Below are positions 35,180-44,694 of a stretch of 64,000 nucleotides of DNA, piece by piece. How positions within the stretch are numbered: the stretch's first letter is position 1; the number at the start of each line of letters is the position of its first letter. The notes beneath the pieces were generated by a model that did not search any database, was not told the DNA's origin, and was given only the letters and a program-made list of their open reading frames with translations. Source of the stretch: Jezberella montanilacus (GTDB lineage: Bacteria > Pseudomonadota > Gammaproteobacteria > Burkholderiales > Burkholderiaceae_B); contig NZ_PVTV01000013.1 in assembly GCF_003003055.1 (NCBI RefSeq), forward strand, positions 62,001 through 126,000. Reading direction: 5' to 3'. A program made the translations under genes and the position numbers.

Positions 35180-38100
35180 TCAAGGGAGTGCGGCAGCTTT
35201 GCGCAAAGCATCAATCTGCCCCTCGAGATTGCCCCACGCAGCCTTATCTGGCGCATATCTGGCGCGCATATAACGGACAAGCTCAGCAATCTCCTGTGTC
35301 CGAAGGTACTCGCCAAACGCGGGCATAAAACCAATATCTTTTGAGGCAGGATCGCGCACACCCTCAAGAATCACCCGAATCACATTATCCGGCCTGTCAC
35401 TATGTAAGTTCGTATTGAGTGCTAAGGGCACATTCATACCAAGCAGCTTGGGCCCCTGGCCATCATGGTGACAGGCACCGCAGGCCATCATGAACATCCG
35501 TTGAGCAGAGCCGGTCAGCGCAGGTGCGCTCTCCGCTGCTTGTGCAACAACAGCCTTCGCAAGCGCGGGGGTAGCCTGTTGAGCCTGAGTGTCTGACTGG
35601 TAGGACGCTAAATAATGTGACATGGCCCGTAAATCCTCTTGTGGCACCGTACTCAATTGCTGCACAACTGTCGACATGGGGCCTGAAGCACTGCCATGGT
35701 TCGGGCTAAAACCAGACTGCAGGTAAGTGAAAAAGTCTTGCTCTGTCCAGGGTACGGGCGCTCTGGACAGTGCAGTGAGTGCAGGGGCTTCCCATCCTTT
35801 TACCAGTGCCCCAGACAAAAAGGATTGACCGACTTGCTCAGCACCAAGCGCATTACGAGGGGTATGACAGGCGGTGCAATGCCCAGGGCCATTGACCAGA
35901 TACTCGCCCCGCAACCATTGCGCAGAAAGCTGCGGCTGCTCGGTCGCTAGCGGCTGAGGGTTGAGAAACGCTACGTTCCACAGCGCCATTAAGGGACGCA
36001 GACTAAAGGGGAAAGAAAGCTGAGCTTCCTGAACAACATTTTTCACAGGCTCCTGCGTCATTAGGTAGGCATAGAGCGCGGTGATGTCATCGCTTGTCAT
36101 CCTGGAAAACGAGGTGTACGGAAATGCAGGATACAAGTGCTGACCATCTCTGGATATACCTTGGCGCATCGCACGTTCAAACGCAGCAAGCGACCAATTA
36201 CCAATACCCGTTTGAGCGTCGGGAGTAAGGTTAGATCCATAAACGACTCCAAAAGGAGTCTGCATCGCCAGGCCACCTGCGAAAGGTTTACCACCCAGAG
36301 TCGTGTGACAGGACACACAGTTACCCAAATCTGCCAGCACCTTGCCCCGCGCGATGGTGTCGTCAGAATAGGTTGCGAGAGCGGGACGCGCAACCGGAGC
36401 GATTACTGAGCGCCAACCGAGCATTGCAGCGCCCGCCGTCAACATCCCCATCGCCAACAGACCAGCCCTCACCCAGACCTTGCGTCGACGAGGCCAGGCG
36501 GCATCGGAAGGCAGCTGGGCAGCTGGGGTCGCTGAAGCTTGGGTCGAACTGGTTTTGAAAGTGTCATCGGGCAAAGGATTTAACGCGGCGCGAATGATCT
36601 CTGCCGTAAATGGGGGCTGCCTGAACCGCACACCCGTCGCATCAAAAATCGCATTCGCAATCGCAGCCGTTCCCGGCACAGACGCCGACTCACCTGCCCC
36701 AAGCGCAGGTTCGTTTTGCCTGGGCATCTGCATCACTTCAATCACAGGCACTTCGCGGAAAGACAAGATCGGGTAGCTGCCAAAGTCACGTGACTGGATC
36801 GCATGCGTCTTAGCATCTGTGCGCACAGATTCATGCAAGGCGCGGCTGGTTGTCTGCACGACGTTGCCATGCACTTGTTGCTCAACCCCTTTGGGATTGA
36901 TCGTCATCCCGGCATCGTGTCCTACCACCACGCGCTTGACATGCACTTCACCCGTTTTACGGTTGACATCGACATCCGCCACCCAGGCCGACCAGGCAGC
37001 ACCAAAGCCTGGCCACTTGCTATGGATATAACGCGCATAGGCCAGACCCTGACCACTCAGGATGTCTCCCTGCGCCTGTTGCTGTTGTGGCGAAGCGTGC
37101 GCCTGCCAACTAGCTTTGTCAGCGGTCGCCTGCAATAACTCTCTGGCACGGGGATCATCGAGATAACGTAGTCTGAACTCGAGCGGATCCACCCCTGCAG
37201 CAGTTGCCAGTTCATCAATATAGGACTCATGCGCAAAAGAGTTGGGCAGCGCTGAGACGCCGCGCAACCATGAGGCACGCAAGATCGCAGGCATGTCATT
37301 GACAGTGACACGCAAATTGTCGATGCTGTATGGCGGACGGGCAGTTCTGTCACCCATCTCATAGGTCACAGCTTGTGGCTCAATCGTTCTGGTGAGCAAC
37401 AAGGCCAGCGTCGGCGCACCATTCGACGGATACGAAGTCGAAAAATCGTAAGCAGCGATCGCTCCGTCAGGAGTCAGACCACCCCGCACATCCATTAATT
37501 GCGCAGCGCCTTTCGGCTCCCACAGATTTTCTTGCTCACGCGTGAGCTGCACGCGCACCGAAGCACCCACTGCACGCGACAACAGCAAAGCATCGGCTGC
37601 GACATCATCGGCGCCATTTCGTCCATAACACCCCGCAGCTTCCATGCGTACAATTTCAATTTCATAGTCTGCCAGGCCCGAGAGACGCGCAAGGTCTGCG
37701 CGCAGGACATGGGGGTTTTGTGTCCCCGCCCAGACTGTCAAACGATAAGGATGCTCGGCAGTCACACGATCACCGTGCCAGGCAGCCACCGCACAGGAAG
37801 GCCCCATCGAGGCGTGCATCTGGTAGGGCCAGATGTATGTGCGGGCCATCTGTTGATCCGCTTGGCTCAACGCCTGATCGACATCGCCTTCTTCGACCAG
37901 ACGTCTGGGTGTAACAGGATTATTACGCAGCGCATTTTCTAAATTTGAGACATCGGGCAAACCTGGCCAGGATTTCCATTCAACGCTCAAGGCAGCGGCA
38001 GCAAGCTCGGCCTGCTCTTCGCGCTCGGCTACCACACCGATAAAATCACGAATCACCACGACGGCACGTATCCCGGGGATATGCGCAATAGAGGACTCAT

Positions 38101-38854
38101 CGACAGACTCTAGAAGATTGCCAATAAACTCGCCGTGATCAACCCCTGCGTAGGGAGGCCGGATCACACGACCATGCAACATTCCAGGCAGGCGCATGTC
38201 GTGAACGAAAGTCAGTTCTCCAGTGGCCTTGCCAGGGATATCCACACGCGGCAAGGACTGCCCGACTACTGTGTAATGTTCGGAAGACTTGACCTGCGCC
38301 GCCAGATCAAGCGTCAATCGGACCTGTTGCTGCCCGATTAACTGTGCATAAGATACTGAAGCGCCTGACAACCCCTCACGTAAAGAAACGACGCCTGCAC
38401 GCACTGTTAACTGTTCTATCTCTTTTGTATCGAAGTGCTGAGCGGCGAGCGTGAGCAAATACACCCGCGCCTGGGCCGCAGCGCGCCTGAGCGGTTCGCT
38501 ATGTAACTGGATCGAAGCACTTGCAATCGTCGGCCCCTGGTTAGGAGTAAGACCCGTATCACCCAGCACGACTTCTACGCTGGAGATGTCTACAGCGAGT
38601 TCTTCGGCGACGATTTGACCTAAGGCGGTACGAAGACCGGTACCCAGATCGACGTGACCATTTAACGCGACTACGCGGCCATCATTCCAGACCGACAACA
38701 ACACCTCAACGCCCTCGGCCGGGTTCGCCGCCACCATTGCAGGCTGCCCTTTAACAGGAGCGGGAGCAGGCAGAGGCTCACGCACAACTAACAGCACTCC
38801 TGCAGACTCTAAAAAGTCTTTACGGGTTCTTAGTTGGCGCGGCATCGTCGTCAT
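35180..38854 (-). CDS. nicB: Molybdenum hydroxylase large subunit fused to three-haem cytochrome c, NicB type
   Basis: A 1224-residue fusion. Residues about 40-760 are a xanthine-dehydrogenase-family molybdopterin subunit, with catalytic Glu E722 in PALGAGESASVPG. A membrane helix (about 790-810, AGLLAMGMLTAGAAMLGW) leads to three c-type haem sites: C846-x2-C849-H850, C993-x2-C996-H997 and C1125-x2-C1128-H1129. This is the architecture of Pseudomonas NicB, which hydroxylates nicotinate to 6-hydroxynicotinate with water and sends electrons to the respiratory chain through the haems. NicA is encoded 3 nt upstream. Other N-heteroaromatic acids are possible substrates, but the reductase and enamidase in the cluster favour nicotinate. 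It is last in the nine-gene operon. Confidence 0.87.
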   Translation of the reverse strand: MTTMPRQLRTRKDFLESAGVLLVVREPLPAPAPVKGQPAMVAANPAEGVEVLLSVWNDGRVVALNGHVDLGTGLRTALGQIVAEELAVDISSVEVVLGDTGLTPNQGPTIASASIQLHSEPLRRAAAQARVYLLTLAAQHFDTKEIEQLTVRAGVVSLREGLSGASVSYAQLIGQQQVRLTLDLAAQVKSSEHYTVVGQSLPRVDIPGKATGELTFVHDMRLPGMLHGRVIRPPYAGVDHGEFIGNLLESVDESSIAHIPGIRAVVVIRDFIGVVAEREEQAELAAAALSVEWKSWPGLPDVSNLENALRNNPVTPRRLVEEGDVDQALSQADQQMARTYIWPYQMHASMGPSCAVAAWHGDRVTAEHPYRLTVWAGTQNPHVLRADLARLSGLADYEIEIVRMEAAGCYGRNGADDVAADALLLSRAVGASVRVQLTREQENLWEPKGAAQLMDVRGGLTPDGAIAAYDFSTSYPSNGAPTLALLLTRTIEPQAVTYEMGDRTARPPYSIDNLRVTVNDMPAILRASWLRGVSALPNSFAHESYIDELATAAGVDPLEFRLRYLDDPRARELLQATADKASWQAHASPQQQQAQGDILSGQGLAYARYIHSKWPGFGAAWSAWVADVDVNRKTGEVHVKRVVVGHDAGMTINPKGVEQQVHGNVVQTTSRALHESVRTDAKTHAIQSRDFGSYPILSFREVPVIEVMQMPRQNEPALGAGESASVPGTAAIANAIFDATGVRFRQPPFTAEIIRAALNPLPDDTFKTSSTQASATPAAQLPSDAAWPRRRKVWVRAGLLAMGMLTAGAAMLGWRSVIAPVARPALATYSDDTIARGKVLADLGNCVSCHTTLGGKPFAGGLAMQTPFGVVYGSNLTPDAQTGIGNWSLAAFERAMRQGISRDGQHLYPAFPYTSFSRMTSDDITALYAYLMTQEPVKNVVQEAQLSFPFSLRPLMALWNVAFLNPQPLATEQPQLSAQWLRGEYLVNGPGHCTACHTPRNALGAEQVGQSFLSGALVKGWEAPALTALSRAPVPWTEQDFFTYLQSGFSPNHGSASGPMSTVVQQLSTVPQEDLRAMSHYLASYQSDTQAQQATPALAKAVVAQAAESAPALTGSAQRMFMMACGACHHDGQGPKLLGMNVPLALNTNLHSDRPDNVIRVILEGVRDPASKDIGFMPAFGEYLRTQEIAELVRYMRARYAPDKAAWGNLEGQIDALRKAAALP

Positions 38855-38857
38855 CGC

Positions 38858-39364
38858 TCAGCGCTCGCGTTGCGCATTCAACACAAGCCGGCTTGAGGCC
38901 TTTTTCACGGCCTCAATAATTTCAACATGAGTGCCGCAACGACAAAGATTTCCAGACAAGGCATCACGGATCTGCTGCTCTGTCGGCTCGGGCTGATCTT
39001 TTAAAAATGATACTGTCATCATGATCATTCCATTCAAACAATACCCACATTGCGCAGCCTGCGCATCAATGAAGGCCTGCTGCACGGGATGCAAAACCCC
39101 GTCTTTTGTTAATCCTTCCAGTGTGACAATCTCTCGATCCCGCATCTTACCCACAGGGATCACGCAGGATCTGGCCGCCACACCATCGACCAACACCGTG
39201 CAAGCTCCGCACTGCCCGAGCCCACAGCCATATTTCGGACCATTCAAGTTCAGATCATTGCGCAAGACCGTCATCAAGGAAGTGTCAGGGTCGGCTAACA
39301 ACTCGTGGGCGACACCATTGACACGCAAACTAACGGTTAGGGGGGAGATGTCAGCCTCACGCAT
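38858..39364 (-). CDS. nicA: [2Fe-2S] subunit of molybdenum hydroxylase, NicA type
   Basis: A 168-residue small subunit with two [2Fe-2S] clusters. The plant-ferredoxin-type site is YGCGLGQCGACTVLVDG with a later Cys in RSCVIP. The second site is QCGYCLNGMIM with NLCRCGTHVEI. Electrons pass from the molybdenum site of NicB through these clusters to the haems. It starts 2 nt after the ABC ATPase stop and ends 3 nt before nicB, so it belongs to the same transcript. Confidence 0.9.
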   Translation of the reverse strand: MREADISPLTVSLRVNGVAHELLADPDTSLMTVLRNDLNLNGPKYGCGLGQCGACTVLVDGVAARSCVIPVGKMRDREIVTLEGLTKDGVLHPVQQAFIDAQAAQCGYCLNGMIMMTVSFLKDQPEPTEQQIRDALSGNLCRCGTHVEIIEAVKKASSRLVLNAQRER

Positions 39365-39366
39365 CT

Positions 39367-40122
39367 TCAGACACTCAGGTACGCACGGCGAACATCTTCG
39401 TTTGCTTCGAGCTCTGCCATGCTGCCGTTAAATTGAATCTGGCCTTTTTCGAGAACATACGCACGGTCGCAAACCAACTGGGCGAAATGCAGATTTTGTT
39501 CTGAGAGCAAAATACTGACTCCCCGCTGTTTGAGTTCGACGATCATATTGGCCATTTGCTCCACAATGACAGGCGCGACCCCTTCAGAGGGCTCATCGAG
39601 CAATACAAGATAAGGATTCCCCATCAGCGTCCTGGCGACCGTGAGCATCTGCTGTTCTCCACCGCTCATTCTGCCACCGCGGCGCCGAGGCATTTCACCT
39701 AAGTTAGGGAACAATTTAAATAATTTATCACTCGTCCATACCGGTGCTGCAGTGCCATCTGGCCAAGCGCGTGCAGACTGTCTGCCCACCTCTAAATTTT
39801 CCATCACAGTCAGATCGGTAAAAATCCTCCGATCTTCGGGCACGAATCCCAACCCCAGAGAGGCGATCTGATGCGAAGGACGATTTGAAATATCTACCCC
39901 CATGAAATTAAGCTCGCCCCGCTTTTTCTCCATCAGGCCCATGATCGCTTTCATCGTGGTGGATTTTCCTGCCCCATTGCGTCCCATCAAGGCTACAACC
40001 TCGCCTCGCTTAACATGCAAACCCACGTCATCTAACACTTGTGCCGCGCCATACCAGGCGCAGAGACCTACAACATTGAGTAAGCGTTGTTCTTGATTCG
40101 TCTCGATAGGCTCAACCTGCAT
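39367..40122 (-). CDS. ABC importer ATPase, LivF family (nicotinate island)
   Basis: A 251-residue ATPase from ATG 40122 (MQVEPIETNQ); the open frame upstream to 40227 lies in the LivG gene and is not homologous. Walker A is GRNGAGKSTTMKA, the signature is MSGGEQQMLTVARTL and Walker B is LVLLDEPSEGVAP; FVPEDRRIFTDLTVMENL is a LivF mark. It overlaps livG by 11 nt and lies 2 nt before nicA. It probably powers uptake of the pyridine carboxylate. Confidence 0.92.
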   Translation of the reverse strand: MQVEPIETNQEQRLLNVVGLCAWYGAAQVLDDVGLHVKRGEVVALMGRNGAGKSTTMKAIMGLMEKKRGELNFMGVDISNRPSHQIASLGLGFVPEDRRIFTDLTVMENLEVGRQSARAWPDGTAAPVWTSDKLFKLFPNLGEMPRRRGGRMSGGEQQMLTVARTLMGNPYLVLLDEPSEGVAPVIVEQMANMIVELKQRGVSILLSEQNLHFAQLVCDRAYVLEKGQIQFNGSMAELEANEDVRRAYLSV

Positions 40123-40897
40123 GCGCACGCTCCGCAGTCTTGTCGAGCTTAAAGGTTTTACCTGTTCCGAAATAGACTTCCTGCACTTTGGGATGATGAC
40201 GGATTTCATCGGGCTGACCCTGCGCAATCAGCCTGCCTCGCGCCAATACAATCATTCTGTCGGCGTACGCGAACACCACATCCATGCTGTGTTCGGTAAA
40301 CAGCACTGCCATATTGCGCTCAAGCACGAGTTTTTTGGTCAGTGCCATCAAATCATTTCTCTCTTTGGGCGCCATGCCTGCAGTCGGCTCATCCATCAAC
40401 AACAAACGTGGCTCATTGGCCAGAGCAATGGCAAGCTCAACGCGCTTAATATCACTGTAAGCCAGAGCGGTGCACGGCCTGTCGGCCTGTTCCAACATAC
40501 CCACCTGCTCGAGTAGTCGCATAGCCTGTTCACGCCCATGCTTGTTCGCAGGCGACCAGAAAGTAAAGATTTTTTTCTGATGCGACAATAAGGCCATCTG
40601 TATATTTTCAACGACAGTCAGAGAGGAAAATGTTTCAGCAATCTGAAACGTTCGTCCCACGCCCTGCCGCCAGATCTGACGAGGAGGCAGACCAACTAAT
40701 TCAGTTCCATCAAGACTGACTGAGCCACGATCAGCACGGATCTGGCCATTGATCATATTAAAGGTTGTGGACTTGCCCGCGCCATTTGGACCAATCAGCG
40801 CGAGCAACTGACCCGCCTGCAACTCGAAATCGATCCCATCGACAGCTTTGACACCACCAAACGATTTACCTAGTCCCACCACTTTCAACAGGCTCAT
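40112..40897 (-). CDS. ABC importer ATPase, LivG family (nicotinate island)
   Basis: A 261-residue ATPase with Walker A GPNGAGKSTTFNM, a degenerate signature region ALAYSDIKRVELAIAL, Walker B LLLMDEPTAGMAP and switch His in LFTEHSMDVV. The replacement of LSGGQ by LAYSD resembles the LSHGD change in the LivG at 17745. It overlaps the fused permease gene by 4 nt and the LivF gene by 11 nt. Confidence 0.92.
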   Translation of the reverse strand: MSLLKVVGLGKSFGGVKAVDGIDFELQAGQLLALIGPNGAGKSTTFNMINGQIRADRGSVSLDGTELVGLPPRQIWRQGVGRTFQIAETFSSLTVVENIQMALLSHQKKIFTFWSPANKHGREQAMRLLEQVGMLEQADRPCTALAYSDIKRVELAIALANEPRLLLMDEPTAGMAPKERNDLMALTKKLVLERNMAVLFTEHSMDVVFAYADRMIVLARGRLIAQGQPDEIRHHPKVQEVYFGTGKTFKLDKTAERAHAG

Positions 40898-42828
40898 GGT
40901 TTGGCTCCAGATTGAGCGCGATCAAAGTCTGGAGTCTTAACTTGTTTTTTAGTTGTCAGTCGCTCAGCGATCAGCTTCGCGTAGCCCGCAACCCCTTGAG
41001 GAAAGAGCAAGACAAGCAGAAGAATGATGCCGCCCAGCGTCGCTCGCCAATATTCGGTATTTCGAGCCACGGCATCATGAAGCCATGTAAACAGTACCGA
41101 ACCAAAGATCGAACCCGATAAGGTTTGAATCCCACCAAGCAGCACCATCACTAGGCCATCTACAGACCTGCCAACACTCACTGCATCAGGCGAAATGCTA
41201 CCTTTTGAAAAAGTGAATATCGCCCCGGCCAAGCCCGCAAATCCTCCAGCGAATATGAACGCTAGCCACTGCACACACGGTACATTGATACCGATTGCAT
41301 CAGCCCGCAAGGCTGAGTCACGGCTCGCTCGCATGGCAAAACCAAAGGGTGAAAACAGAATACGCCTGAGCATCCAGATGCTGATGACCACTAACCCGAG
41401 TGTCAGCAGAAAATAGTTCTTCTTATCGGCCAACCATGGTTCAGGCCAGACGCCAGTCAGACCGTTACTGCCGCCGGTTAAAGCGTCCCACTGAAAAATA
41501 ACTGCCCACGTAATTTGTGCGAAGGCAAGCGTTAACATCGCCAGATAAACCCCTGACAACCGCACGCAAAACCAGCCAAAAACAACCGCGCCTAATGCTG
41601 CGATCAGTGGTGCAATAAGCAGAGAGGCTTCCATCGGCAAACCTGCTGCACGCACCAACAAGGCAGCGGCGTAGGCTCCCAGTCCAAAATATGCCGCATG
41701 CCCAAATGAATGCATGCCAGCAGGACCCATGATGAAATGTAGACTCACAGCAAACAGGGCAGCGATCAGCAAGTCTACCCCCAGCACCACAAAGTAGGGG
41801 GATTGCGCAGTTAAAAACGGTGCTAACACCAGCAGCGCCACCAAGCCCCAAACAGCTAACTGTGCACCGCGCGAGCTACGCCGCAAGGGTGCTTCGATTT
41901 CTGCAGCGTGACGTGAACGGGATTGCGCACGCCCCATCAGCCCCCAGGGTCGGAAGATCAGTACAACCGCCATCACGAGAAATTCAACGACTAGCGTTAG
42001 CTTTGAGAAAGAAATGTGGATGCCAAACAAATCCACAACACCCAGCCAGATACAGATTGCTTTCATTTCTGCAATCAACAGCGCTGCAACATAAGCGCCC
42101 GGAATCGAGCCCATCCCACCGACCACGACCACCACAAAGGCGGCCCCAATCGTATTCAGATCCATCTCAAGATTAGCGGGTTCTCTGGGTAACTGCAACG
42201 CGCCACCCAAGCCAGCCAGCAGCGCGCCCAACGCAAACACCGCCGTAAATAACCAAGCCTGATTGACGCCGAGGGCGGCCACCATTTCACGGTCTTGCGT
42301 CGCGGCACGGATCAGTGTTCCCCAGCGTGTTCGCGTTAATAACAACCATAACGCGCATAACAATACGGGTCCCACAACGATTAAAAACAAATCATAAGAA
42401 GGAAATTGTCGGCTGAGAATTTCTACCGAACCCTTCAGTCCCGGCGCTCGAGGCCCAAGAAGTTCTTCCGCCCCCCAGAACCACAACACCGCGTCTTTAA
42501 TCACAAGAACAAGTGCGAAGGTTGCGAGCAATTGAAATAATTCTGGGGCACGATAGATGCGTCGCATCAGCGATATTTCGATCACGGCGCCAAGCAAGCC
42601 CACAATAAGCGGCGACAAAATCAAGGCTGGCCAGAAACCAATTGTCGAAGACAAGATATTGACAAAAGAATAGGCAATATAAATGCCCACCATGAAAAAA
42701 GAACCATGGGCAAAATTCACAATTCTGGTGACGCCAAAAATCAGCGACAGACCTGCCGCCACCAGAAAAAGTGAAGAGGCACTCGCTAAACCGTTGAGTA
42801 GCTGAACGACGAAACTCGAAAAGTCCAT
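40894..42828 (-). CDS. ABC importer permease, LivH-LivM fusion
   Basis: A 644-residue fusion of both permeases. Residues about 1-300 are LivH (FGVTRIVNFAHGSFFMVG; GGMGSIPGAYVAALLI). A basic linker (GRAQSRSRHAAEIEAPLRR) leads to LivM at about 330-620 (GMHSFGHAAYFGLGAYAAA; CVRLSGVYLAMLTLAF; VSVGRSVDGLVMVLLGG). About 16-18 helices are predicted, so one chain could form the whole channel. In contrast, the first Liv system (15873-17758) has separate proteins. Its start is 21 nt after the receptor stop. Confidence 0.9.
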   Translation of the reverse strand: MDFSSFVVQLLNGLASASSLFLVAAGLSLIFGVTRIVNFAHGSFFMVGIYIAYSFVNILSSTIGFWPALILSPLIVGLLGAVIEISLMRRIYRAPELFQLLATFALVLVIKDAVLWFWGAEELLGPRAPGLKGSVEILSRQFPSYDLFLIVVGPVLLCALWLLLTRTRWGTLIRAATQDREMVAALGVNQAWLFTAVFALGALLAGLGGALQLPREPANLEMDLNTIGAAFVVVVVGGMGSIPGAYVAALLIAEMKAICIWLGVVDLFGIHISFSKLTLVVEFLVMAVVLIFRPWGLMGRAQSRSRHAAEIEAPLRRSSRGAQLAVWGLVALLVLAPFLTAQSPYFVVLGVDLLIAALFAVSLHFIMGPAGMHSFGHAAYFGLGAYAAALLVRAAGLPMEASLLIAPLIAALGAVVFGWFCVRLSGVYLAMLTLAFAQITWAVIFQWDALTGGSNGLTGVWPEPWLADKKNYFLLTLGLVVISIWMLRRILFSPFGFAMRASRDSALRADAIGINVPCVQWLAFIFAGGFAGLAGAIFTFSKGSISPDAVSVGRSVDGLVMVLLGGIQTLSGSIFGSVLFTWLHDAVARNTEYWRATLGGIILLLVLLFPQGVAGYAKLIAERLTTKKQVKTPDFDRAQSGAKP

Positions 42829-42849
42829 CAGATATTCATACCATCCGGA

Positions 42850-44064
42850 TCAATCGGCGGGACGTAATTTCTTGACGATTTCGGCTGAAGGTAAGACAGC
42901 CGCTCCATTTACGTAGCGATAGCCCACCATGACGCCTTTACCGTTATCGTTTTTAGTACGACCCACATAACCACCCATCGTGGACTGATGATCTTCTGCA
43001 CGATAAACGATCGGACCAAAAGGTGTCGCAACACTCAGCCCTTCAAAGGCAGCGATTAACTTGTCAGTATCTGTGCTTTGCGCTTTTTTGATACCGGCGG
43101 CTAAAGAGATAATTGACGAATACCCTACGATCGAACCGAGTCTTGGGTAATCTTTAAATCTATCCTGATAGGCTTTCAAAAAGGCCTGATGCTCAGCTGT
43201 CTCGATTCCGTACCACGGATAACCCGTTACCAGCCAGCCATTCGGTGCTTCGTCCTTGAGAGGATCCAGATACTCCGGCTCTCCGGTCAGCAAGCTCACC
43301 ATATCGCGATCCTTAAACAAGCCACGCGTATTGCCCTCCCGAACAAAGCGAGACAAATCCGCACCGAACAAGACGTTAAAAATAGCGTCTGGTTTTGCGT
43401 CGGCTAAGGCCTGCACAACGCTGCCCGCATCAACCTTACCTAATGGAGGCGCTTGTTCGGCCACAAACTCAACATCTGGCTGGGCTTGCTTGAGGAGTTC
43501 TTTGAACGTTGCTGCCGCGGATTGACCGTACTCATAATTGGGAAATACAACCGCCCAGCGTTTTCTTTTCATCGCAGCGGCTTCAGGTACCAGCATGGCG
43601 ACTTGCATATAGGTTGACGGACGTAACCGGAACGTATAGCGATTACCGTTTTGCCACACGATCTTATCGGTTAAGGGCTCACTGGCCAGAAAAAACATTT
43701 TTTTCTGCTTTGCGAAATCCGTTAATGCCAAACCAATATGCGAAAGAAATGAACCCGTTAACACATCAACCTTGTCGCGCGACACTAACTCCTCAGCCAC
43801 CCTCACGGCGTCACCTGGGCTGGCATTGTCATCCCGCGTGATGAGCTCAACTTTTTTACCGTTGAGCCCTCCCGCCGCGTTGATCTGTTCGACCGCGAGC
43901 TCCATGCCCTTTTTATAGGATTCAGTAAATGCGGGTTGAGCTTTATAACTATTGATCTCGCCGATTTTGATCACGTCTTCGGCGCAAGCGAACAATGCAG
44001 TCGATGCAAGCACGGCTGCGACCAAGCTTTGTCCAACGATCCGGCAGGCAGTACGATGCTTCAT
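42850..44064 (-). CDS. ABC importer substrate-binding protein, Liv type (nicotinate island)
   Basis: A 404-residue periplasmic receptor. The Sec signal peptide (about QSLVAAVLASTALFACA) is followed by EDVIKIGEINSYKAQPAF, QINAAGGLNGKKVELITRDD and WAVVFPNYEYGQSAAATF, typical of type-I receptors. It lies inside the nicotinate operon, 45 nt after the DUF1185 gene, so nicotinate or a related pyridine carboxylate is the likely ligand (inference from context only). Confidence 0.87.
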   Translation of the reverse strand: MKHRTACRIVGQSLVAAVLASTALFACAEDVIKIGEINSYKAQPAFTESYKKGMELAVEQINAAGGLNGKKVELITRDDNASPGDAVRVAEELVSRDKVDVLTGSFLSHIGLALTDFAKQKKMFFLASEPLTDKIVWQNGNRYTFRLRPSTYMQVAMLVPEAAAMKRKRWAVVFPNYEYGQSAAATFKELLKQAQPDVEFVAEQAPPLGKVDAGSVVQALADAKPDAIFNVLFGADLSRFVREGNTRGLFKDRDMVSLLTGEPEYLDPLKDEAPNGWLVTGYPWYGIETAEHQAFLKAYQDRFKDYPRLGSIVGYSSIISLAAGIKKAQSTDTDKLIAAFEGLSVATPFGPIVYRAEDHQSTMGGYVGRTKNDNGKGVMVGYRYVNGAAVLPSAEIVKKLRPAD

Positions 44065-44109
44065 GATGTAGTCCTCTAAAAAGGGGTCGAATTCAATGAT
44101 GTCTACTAC

Positions 44110-44694
44110 TTAACGTAAGCCATCTTTACCGACGATTTCGTGGGCTTGCAGTCCACCGATTCGAGGTAAGGGTCGTCCACTATCCGTTACTGCAACTGCC
44201 ACTACTATTTCGTTTGCAAACGGCGCGTCAGTTACGCGTGCTTCGATCGCATCAAAATGACTACGTACAAACGCTGCATCTTTATGGCCGAGCGGCACAT
44301 CGATGGCAGCACCCGGCGCGCCACGCTTTTTGCTCGAGGGGACCAGGGCAGCACCGTGCGAAACCGCTAAGCGCAACGGCGCGCCGAGTTTAGGATGCAA
44401 GATCGCCGCCGCGTGTTCGAGTTCACCCGCCTCACCTACGATTGCGGCTTTTCCATAACTTTCAGCTTGCTCAGGTGTAATTCGAAGTGCCGATACACAA
44501 CGCTCTCCTAGTAACTTACCTAGTTCTTCGCCGACATCCATCAGTTCGCTTAAGTCCTCAACGTACTGACCAGCAAAGGGATTTTGAATCACAGCAATCG
44601 CCACGGCCCGACGTGTCGGCTGCGTAAGCGCGCGTCCCATTTCTGTATGCACTTCTTCCACCTGAACAATTATTTTTCGTATCTTCGCTTTCAT
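44110..44694 (-). CDS. DUF1185 'amino acid synthesis' family protein
   Basis: A 194-residue protein. ATG 44694 (MKAKIRKIIVQVEEVHTEMG) overlaps the UPF0280 stop as ATGA; the longer frame to 44742 is not supported. RRAVAIAVIQNPFAGQYVEDL and AALVPSSKKRGAPGAAIDVPLGH are marks of DUF1185, a family that keeps the name 'amino acid synthesis' without biochemical proof. Its tight coupling to UPF0280 and the 6-hydroxynicotinate reductase suggests a shared role in ring reduction or opening. No catalytic residues can be named. Confidence 0.82.
   Translation of the reverse strand: MKAKIRKIIVQVEEVHTEMGRALTQPTRRAVAIAVIQNPFAGQYVEDLSELMDVGEELGKLLGERCVSALRITPEQAESYGKAAIVGEAGELEHAAAILHPKLGAPLRLAVSHGAALVPSSKKRGAPGAAIDVPLGHKDAAFVRSHFDAIEARVTDAPFANEIVVAVAVTDSGRPLPRIGGLQAHEIVGKDGLR

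Noticed and set aside
44063-44109. A further TetR operator before the receptor gene of the nicotinate operon
   Set aside because: GATGTAGTCC and GTCTACTAC resemble half-sites but do not form the 8-4-8 arrangement seen at the other sites.
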